Assembly: GCA_910587495.1 (NCBI GenBank) | Contig: CAJUMT010000098.1 | Location: 1-12,127, forward strand | Direction of reading: 5' to 3' | Origin: an uncultured Lachnospiraceae bacterium | GTDB lineage: Bacteria > Bacillota_A > Clostridia > Lachnospirales > Lachnospiraceae | DNA length: 12,127 bases | Program-made: the position numbers and the translations under genes | Notes under the pieces: generated by a model | What the model was told of the DNA's origin: nothing | The model's input: only the letters and a program-made list of their open reading frames with translations | Database searches by the model: none | Part shown: in pieces, positions 8,012 to 12,127 of the stretch | Numbering within the stretch: position 1 is the first letter of the stretch | Layout of the letters: every line of letters starts with the position of its first letter

Positions 8012-8019
8012 TCTGATCC
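7981..8019. repeat. Inverted repeat around the converging stop codons of the ABC gene and coaBC
   Basis: GGATCAGA (7981-7988) and TCTGATCC (8012-8019) form a perfect 8-bp inverted repeat with a 23-nt loop that contains both stop codons (TAA of coaBC at 7994-7992, TGA of the ABC gene at 8009-8011). There is no T-run on either side, so it is not a standard intrinsic terminator. It could protect 3' ends or mark a pause site, or be chance. Confidence 0.4.
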
Positions 8020-9184
8020 AGGATAGCGTGGGCTACCTCTTCTTTACGCAAGATGGGAAGTTCGCATATATTGTTTTGCGTAATCAGCGTGACCACATTG
8101 GTGTCTGTGCCGAATCCGGCTCCGGCAGTCTTTAAATTGTTGGCGACGATCATATCCGCGTGTTTGCGTTTTAGTTTTTCGCGGGAATTTTCCAGCATAT
8201 GTTCCGTCTCCATAGAAAAACCGCAGAGAAACTGACCTTCTTTTTTATGTTCGCCTAAATAGCCCAGAATATCTTTTGTGCGTCTGAGGGGGATAGACAT
8301 ATCCCCTTCTTTTTTTTCATTTTTTCCGTGCTGGTCTGCATCGGTGTATAATCCGCTACGGCTGCTGCCTTGATGATGATATCCTGTGTATCGGATCTGG
8401 AAGCAACTGCCTGGAACATATCTTCTGCGGATGTAACGGGGATTACATGTACAAAAGGAGGCACGGCAAGGGCTGTAGGGCCGCTGACAAGCGTCACGTC
8501 CGCGCCCCGCAGCATAGCGGCGCGGGCGACGGCATACCCCATCTTTCCGCTGGAATGATTTGTGATATAGCGAACCGGATCGATGGCTTCCTGGGTGGGG
8601 CCCGCGGTTACGAGTACTTTTTTTCCGGCCAGGTCTTTTTCGCAGGCAATCTCTTTTAGAATATAGGAGAGAAGTTCTTCGGGTTCCGGCATTTTGCCTT
8701 CGCCTGTATCGCCACAGGCAAGCCGTCCGCAGGCAGGTTCTATGAGCTGGTATCCGTATGTTTGTAAAATCCTCAGGTTGTCTTTAAGGACAGGATTTTG
8801 ATACATGGCAGTGTTCATGGCGGGAGAGATCAGCTTGGGGCAGTTACAGGCCATCAGGGTGGTCGTCAGCATATCATCCGCGATCCCGTGAGCTAGTTTG
8901 CCGATTACATTAGCGGAGGCGGGAGCGATGATCGCCAGATCCGCGCGCTTAGCCACGGAAATGTGTTCCACTTCAAAAGAAAAGTTCCGGTCAAAGGTAT
9001 CTGTCAGGCATTTGTTGCCGGTGAGTGTTTCAAAAGTAATGGGATTGATAAAGTGCATCGCGTTTTTGGTCATGATTACCTGTACGTCACAGTGCAGCTT
9101 TTTTAACGCGCTGGCCAGGGAGGCGGCTTTATAAGCGGCAATGCTGCCTGTCACGCCCAGCAGGACATTTTTATCTTTTAACAT
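7992..9184 (-). CDS. coaBC: Bifunctional CoaBC (phosphopantothenoylcysteine decarboxylase/phosphopantothenate-cysteine ligase), frame interrupted at an A8 run
   Basis: Makes 4'-phosphopantetheine from phosphopantothenate in the CoA pathway. The CoaC half (about residues 1-180) has GSIAAYK, the catalytic His (VEHIS, H74), the PAMNTAMY motif (121-128) and the catalytic-Cys region ACGRLACGDTGEGKM (151-165). The CoaB half starts at about 189 with VLVTAGPTQEAIDPVR and holds KAAAVADY (272-279). The upstream frame (9184 to 8255) runs past K292 into 17 unrelated residues and stops at 309; the remaining CoaB sequence (EGDMSIPLRRTKDILGYLG onward) continues in the -1 frame to 7992. Joining the frames at AAAAAAG (8315-8309) gives 397 residues, normal for the family. 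Without the join, CoaC should work but CoaB lacks its C-terminal quarter. Possible causes are programmed slippage, a real mutation, or a sequencing error in the homopolymer. The start is supported by GGAGG nine bases upstream. Confidence 0.92.
8289..8317 (-). other. A8 slippery run with downstream hairpin inside coaBC
   Basis: On the coding (-) strand an A8 run (8317-8310) followed by G gives codons AAA-AAA-AAG, containing the heptamer A-AAA-AAG (8315-8309) in the phase used for -1 frameshifting in E. coli dnaX. Two bases later a perfect 7-bp hairpin follows: GGGGATA (8306-8300), loop TGTC, TATCCCC (8295-8289). A -1 shift here restores the coaBC frame exactly, and so would one extra A added by RNA polymerase slippage. 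The 2-nt spacer is shorter than the usual 5-9, and no good upstream Shine-Dalgarno stimulator is seen. Confidence 0.5.
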
Positions 9185-9220
9185 AGAAGGAAACCTCCGG
9201 TAATATTTTATTTTATGAAG

Positions 9221-9249
9221 ATTATAATCGTATCCGAAAAAACCGTCAA
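9221..9249 (-). promoter_or_regulatory. Promoter of coaBC
   Basis: Reading the - strand: TTGACG (9249-9244), a 17-bp spacer, then a perfect TATAAT (9226-9221). The start of transcription would be near 9214, about 30 bases before the ATG. The -10 lies inside a 10-bp perfect palindrome, GATTATAATC (9220-9229). Confidence 0.8.
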
Positions 9250-9284
9250 GCCGATTGCCGCGCCCTTCTTTTCATCCGAAAAAA
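9232..9284. repeat. 11-bp direct repeat present in both divergent promoters
   Basis: ATCCGAAAAAA occurs at 9232-9242 and again at 9274-9284, offset by 42 bp (four helical turns). The first copy lies within the -10/-35 spacer of the coaBC promoter. The second starts at the last base of the niaR -35 box and fills most of its spacer. The repeat is a candidate shared operator; no regulator is identified by the sequence. Confidence 0.5.
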
Positions 9285-9297
9285 GATGTGTTATACT
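9269..9297 (+). promoter_or_regulatory. Promoter of niaR
   Basis: TTTTCA (9269-9274, 4/6), a 17-bp spacer and TATACT (9292-9297, 5/6). Transcription would begin near 9304, giving a very short leader that holds AGGAGG at 9307-9312. This argues against translation starting at the upstream ATG at 9286, which lies inside the promoter. Confidence 0.7.
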
Positions 9298-9318
9298 ATG
9301 TACGAGAGGAGGAGTTGT

Positions 9319-9828
9319 ATGACAGGATTGGAACGACGGCAGAAGATCATCCGCATGATTCAGGAAAGCGGGACTCCGGTCTCAGGAAAAGAACTGGCAA
9401 AAACCTGTGACGTGAGCCGGCAGGTGATCGTACAGGATATTGCATTGATACGGGCAGCCGGATACGAGATCATATCTACCAACAGAGGATATATACTAAA
9501 TGCACCTCATACGGCGACGAGAGTGTTTAAGGTCAGCCATACAGATGAACAGTTGGAAGACGAGCTGTGCGCTATCGTGGATTTGGGAGGAAAAGTGGTG
9601 GATGTGATCGTAAACCACAGAGTGTACGGGCGACTGGAAGCTCCGCTTGGTATCAGTTCGCGGAAAAAGGTAAAAGAGTTTATAGCGGATATTAAATCAG
9701 GGAAATCAAGTCCCCTTAAAAATATTACGTCAAATTATCATTACCATACGATAGAAGCAGAGAATGAAGAGACGCTGGACAGTATTGAAGAGATGCTGCG
9801 GGCGAAAAATTATCTGGTAGAAACATAA
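9319..9828 (+). CDS. niaR: NiaR-type niacin-responsive transcriptional repressor (HTH plus 3H domain)
   Basis: A 169-residue regulator. Residues about 1-60 form an HTH_11-type winged helix (GKELAKTCDVSRQVIVQDIALIR). The rest is a 3H domain, with VNHRVYG (99-104) and YHYHTIEA (140-147). H74, E82, H141 and H143 have exactly the spacing of the metal ligands I recall from the Thermotoga maritima NiaR structure (H79, E87, H146, H148), so the metal site looks intact. NiaR proteins repress NAD-synthesis and niacin-uptake genes when niacin is present; no such target lies in the window. The start at 9319 is set by AGGAGG six bases upstream and by the promoter position. It is divergent from coaBC and followed after 29 bases by the MoaE-like gene, probably co-transcribed. 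Confidence 0.92.
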   Translation: MTGLERRQKIIRMIQESGTPVSGKELAKTCDVSRQVIVQDIALIRAAGYEIISTNRGYILNAPHTATRVFKVSHTDEQLEDELCAIVDLGGKVVDVIVNHRVYGRLEAPLGISSRKKVKEFIADIKSGKSSPLKNITSNYHYHTIEAENEETLDSIEEMLRAKNYLVET

Positions 9829-9857
9829 CAGAAAAACGAATTAGGAGAAGAATAGAT

Positions 9858-10253
9858 ATGAATAAAAAAGAATCACCATCCATAGACCAGTGGCTTAAGG
9901 AAGCCAAAGAAGACAAAGACGCCGCGCAGTGCGGCATGTATCTGTCCCACACAGGAGTCGTGCGGCAGACCGCAAAAGCAACTGTCCGTGCAGGAGAAAA
10001 GGATCTGCCTCTGGTGACGGAGCTTGTATTTTCTTATGATGAAGAAAAGGTTGCCCAGGCGATTGAGAAAGCCCGCCATATGGAAGGCATTTACTATGTG
10101 CGTGTATGGCTGAACGAAGGGCGCTTATCCATCGGCGATGATATTATGAAAGTCCTCATAGGAGGCGACATCCGTCCCAGAGTAATTGATGCTTTGCAGG
10201 CGCTGGTGGGGGAGATTAAGAACAGCTGCGTGGAAGAAAAAGAGGTGTATTAA
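9858..10253 (+). CDS. MoaE-like protein (molybdopterin synthase large-subunit family), divergent
   Basis: A 131-residue protein that aligns with MoaE by order of blocks: YLSHTGVVR (28-36), corresponding to the FxGxVR strand, and GRLSIGDDIMKVLIGG (88-103), corresponding to GEL-x-IGD-x-V-x-V. C-terminal K121 and K128 have the seven-residue spacing of the two catalytic lysines of E. coli MoaE. The conserved His-Arg pair is not evident (the region reads DIRPRV) and the usual P-x-W before the last lysine is replaced by VEE. No moaD, moaA or moaC is nearby. It may therefore act with distant partners or have another role; the family call is secure but molybdopterin synthase activity is uncertain. 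GGAG (9844-9847) provides a ribosome site. The stop codon is part of the terminator hairpin. Confidence 0.8.
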   Translation: MNKKESPSIDQWLKEAKEDKDAAQCGMYLSHTGVVRQTAKATVRAGEKDLPLVTELVFSYDEEKVAQAIEKARHMEGIYYVRVWLNEGRLSIGDDIMKVLIGGDIRPRVIDALQALVGEIKNSCVEEKEVY

Positions 10254-10267
10254 CACCCTCTTTTTTT
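10239..10267. terminator. Bidirectional terminator shared by the MoaE-like gene and the convergent AAA-ATPase gene
   Basis: AAAGAGGTGT (10239-10248) pairs with ACACCCTCTTT (10253-10263) with a one-base bulge and a four-base loop. The + strand reads into seven T residues (10261-10267). On the - strand the hairpin is followed by CTCTTTTTC, giving five T residues. The hairpin includes the last codons and stop of the MoaE-like gene and lies directly after the stop of the opposite gene (10268-10266). Confidence 0.8.
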
Positions 10268-11981
10268 ACGGACGACAGCATACGCCCCCCTTTCCAATCA
10301 GCACCTTCTTTCCGCAGAAAGCAAATCCGTATTTCCGTATTTTCTCTCTGGGAATTCCTTTTGATACGAACGCGGTTTCGTACTTGCGGTCTTCGATCTG
10401 CTTAAGCGCCGCTTTTACGGTATCTGCAAGTTCTTTTTCCGTTTCCGGGTTTTGTACTTTGAATTCCAGAATCACTGCGTCGTCACCCTGCTTCGACTCC
10501 AGCATCACGTCGCAGCGCCCAAAACCGCTTTCCCGATTGGAAGTCACCGTATATCGGTCAGACAGTTCCACCAGAAGTCCCAACACGAACCCATGGTAGA
10601 AACGTTCCGGCTCCGCAGCTTCCGAAGGCTTTTTCCCTGTGTCAAAGCTGCTGAAGGTTGCCAGCGCCACCTTGTTCATATAGTAATTCATGGCCTCCAG
10701 GTCGTCGGATAACAGCGCTTTTATAAAGCCGTGATATTCCCTTTTGCTTTTCCGAAACCATCCTTTCACCATGGTGCGGAACATCCGGTTTACCTCACGG
10801 TTCGTCAGGCACAGCTCATATTCCGGATCAACTGCATTCTCATCCTTTCCAAACTCATCATATCGGATCACCCGCAGGTATCCGCTGGCCAGTAAAAGAC
10901 TCCAGATCCCTTCCTCGCTCCCGTCCAGTTCTCCGTATACAATCTGTTCGTCTATGGGCGTTACAATGGACCGACCGGAAATCAGATCTTCAAACTCCTG
11001 TTTAATATCCAGGCTCCCTTCTCTGATAAGCTTTCCCACCAGATTATTAGAACTGGTGTTTGCCCAGTAGGCTCCTATTTTTCCCGTATCCAGATAATTC
11101 AGAATCGACCATGGATTATAGATGTCAGTATGACTTCCAAAGGTAAAGCCGTCATACCAGGTTTTTACCTCCTGTTTTTTCTCTGACATTCCAAACTCAT
11201 CCAGTGCCGCAAATACCTCTTCTTCTGTAAATCCAAAGCTGTCAGCATATTTTTCAGAAGTGGTTGTTACCACTTCAAGATTATTCAAATCAGAGAAAAT
11301 AGATTCCCTGCTCATCCGCGTAATCCCTGTCATGACAGCCCGTTCCATATAAGGATTCGTCTTAAAGGTGGAGTGAAAAAATGTCCTGATAAATGCAGCC
11401 ATCTCATCCCAATATCCGTGTACATAGGCTTCCTGCATAGGCGTATCGTACTCATCCAGAAAAATGAGCACTTTTTTGCCGTAATAGCGGCTCAGGTAAC
11501 TGGAGAGCAGTTTCAGGGAAAATGCCGCCTCCATGTCTTCCATGTCTGTGGATATGCTTCGAAAATCCTTTTTCTCGTTTTCACTGAGCAAATCACTTTC
11601 CAGCAGGAAATTGTGCTGGTTGTATATCATCTTGATAATCTGGCAGACAGTCTTTCGGCTCTGTGCAAAGGAAGTTGCTTTTACATCCGCAAAACTCATG
11701 GCAATCACCGGATACGTCCCCTGCAATTCTCTGAATTTCTGCTTTCCCCATATGGACAGACCCTCAAACAGCTCGTCTTTTCCGGCATAATTTATAGAAA
11801 AAAACTGTTCCAGCATGCTCATATTGAGCGTCTTTCCAAAACGTCTGGGACGGGTAATCAGCGTGACACTGTCCCCATTCTCCCACCATTCGGAAATAAA
11901 TGCAGTTTTATCGATATAAAAGTAACCTTCCCTTCGGATCGTTTCAAAATCCTGACAGCCGATACTTACCGTTCTTCCCAT
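10266..11981 (-). CDS. AAA-ATPase-like protein with C-terminal PD-(D/E)XK nuclease-like domain
   Basis: A 571-residue protein matching the widespread two-domain family (AAA-ATPase_like, PF09820, plus PDDEXK_9, PF08011). The N-terminal ATPase has DKTAFISEWW, the Walker A variant ITRPRRFGKT (42-51), Walker B LIFLDEYD (D176/E177) and a conserved ITRMSRESIFSDLNN region. The C-terminal domain has GFGRCD (D491) and ILEFKV (E506, K508), which form a plausible PD-(D/E)XK core, followed by the usual ALKQIEDRKY helix. The family is often present in many divergent copies per genome, and its function is not established; proposals range from mobile or selfish behaviour to defence. The start at 11981 is chosen because GGAGG lies seven bases upstream; the open frame extends to 12113 but crosses the promoter. 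It is convergent with the MoaE-like gene and probably monocistronic. Confidence 0.9.
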   Translation of the reverse strand: MGRTVSIGCQDFETIRREGYFYIDKTAFISEWWENGDSVTLITRPRRFGKTLNMSMLEQFFSINYAGKDELFEGLSIWGKQKFRELQGTYPVIAMSFADVKATSFAQSRKTVCQIIKMIYNQHNFLLESDLLSENEKKDFRSISTDMEDMEAAFSLKLLSSYLSRYYGKKVLIFLDEYDTPMQEAYVHGYWDEMAAFIRTFFHSTFKTNPYMERAVMTGITRMSRESIFSDLNNLEVVTTTSEKYADSFGFTEEEVFAALDEFGMSEKKQEVKTWYDGFTFGSHTDIYNPWSILNYLDTGKIGAYWANTSSNNLVGKLIREGSLDIKQEFEDLISGRSIVTPIDEQIVYGELDGSEEGIWSLLLASGYLRVIRYDEFGKDENAVDPEYELCLTNREVNRMFRTMVKGWFRKSKREYHGFIKALLSDDLEAMNYYMNKVALATFSSFDTGKKPSEAAEPERFYHGFVLGLLVELSDRYTVTSNRESGFGRCDVMLESKQGDDAVILEFKVQNPETEKELADTVKAALKQIEDRKYETAFVSKGIPREKIRKYGFAFCGKKVLIGKGGVCCRP

Positions 11982-12026
11982 TTTCATGCCTCCGTTAGAA
12001 ATTTTTCCCTTAATCCGCTGCTTTAT

Positions 12027-12055
12027 AGTATAACATATACTGATATTTTCAACAA
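12027..12055 (-). promoter_or_regulatory. Promoter of the AAA-ATPase gene
   Basis: Reading the - strand: TTGTTG (12055-12050), a 17-bp spacer, TATACT (12032-12027). The -10 box is one arm of an inverted repeat AGTATA-ACA-TATACT (12027-12041 on the + strand), so a repressor site or a symmetrical -10 element is possible. The leader is about 40 bases and includes GGAGG before the chosen ATG. Confidence 0.7.
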
Positions 12056-12124
12056 TATCATGACTCATCTGCGCCACGACAAACGCATGAATGTGTTTTA
12101 CAACCAAACCCATATATCTGATAT
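12034..12124. repeat. Imperfect direct repeat upstream of the AAA-ATPase gene
   Basis: CATATACTGATAT (12034-12046) recurs as CATATATCTGATAT (12111-12124), differing by one inserted T and 78 bp apart. The near copy overlaps the promoter spacer of the AAA-ATPase gene; the far copy is at the window edge. It is AT-rich, so chance similarity is possible. The 60-odd bases between the copies contain no gene that I recognise. Confidence 0.35.
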
Positions 12125-12127
12125 ATT

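Noticed and set aside
7992..8300. The C-terminal CoaB part as an independent gene starting at ATG 8300
   Set aside because: It is only the last quarter of the ligase domain, cannot fold as a known stand-alone enzyme, and GGGG is only two bases before the ATG, too close for initiation. Fusion by frameshift or an indel explains it better.
9286..9318. Upstream ATG extending NiaR by 11 residues
   Set aside because: It falls inside the -10 region of the niaR promoter and lacks a ribosome site, whereas ATG 9319 has AGGAGG at ideal spacing and gives the standard N-terminus.
10186..10599. A 137-codon + strand frame across the terminator and the AAA-ATPase 3' end
   Set aside because: It overlaps the MoaE-like gene in another frame, crosses the bidirectional terminator, and is the complement of the conserved nuclease-like domain.
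11982..12113. Upstream extension of the AAA-ATPase by 44 residues
   Set aside because: The extension crosses a good promoter and has no ribosome site. The family normally begins just before the IG-x-x-DFE segment, as with ATG 11981.

Overview
The window looks like chromosome of a low-to-mid G+C Firmicute, most likely a Clostridia/Lachnospiraceae-type anaerobe. This rests on a PolA whose proofreading domain lacks catalytic acidic residues, a Clostridia-like YycJ hydrolase, an ACT/PFL-like (UPF0237/UPF0210) pair, NiaR, strong AGGAGG-type ribosome sites, and a multicopy-type AAA-ATPase/PD-(D/E)XK gene. The genus cannot be fixed from the sequence alone. No tRNA, rRNA, CRISPR array, insertion sequence or prophage gene was seen.

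Left part (1-5300, + strand): a tightly packed housekeeping operon. polA (5' end outside the window), coaE and a YycJ/WalJ-like metallo-beta-lactamase-fold protein follow each other with zero intergenic bases. A short ACT-domain protein and a PFL-like UPF0210 protein come next. The run closes with a hairpin plus T-run at 5247-5295.

Middle (5300-8011, + strand): an accessory-looking three-gene cassette with its own promoter. It encodes a receiver-less LytTR regulator (TTG start), a four-helix membrane protein resembling DUF3021, and a PglK-like ABC exporter/flippase. All three genes overlap by 1-4 bases. A pair of CAGGTT repeats spaced exactly 21 bp, just upstream of the promoter, fits a LytTR operator. 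This resembles LytTR regulatory systems (activator plus membrane inhibitor) coupled to a dedicated transporter.

Right part: coaBC (- strand, 9184-7992) is converged on by the ABC gene, with a 20-bp tail overlap. Its reading frame is broken at an A8 run. The break coincides exactly with an A-AAA-AAG slippery heptamer followed by a perfect 7-bp hairpin, and either -1 ribosomal slippage or one added A in the mRNA restores a normal 397-residue CoaBC. coaBC is divergent from niaR. The two well-formed promoters each carry the same 11-bp element in their spacer. niaR is followed by a MoaE-like gene, which ends in a bidirectional terminator shared with a convergent AAA-ATPase/PD-(D/E)XK gene (11981-10266, - strand).

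The items most worth a second look are the coaBC frameshift site, the LytTR-membrane protein-ABC cassette with its candidate operator, and the shared element in the coaBC/niaR divergent promoters.
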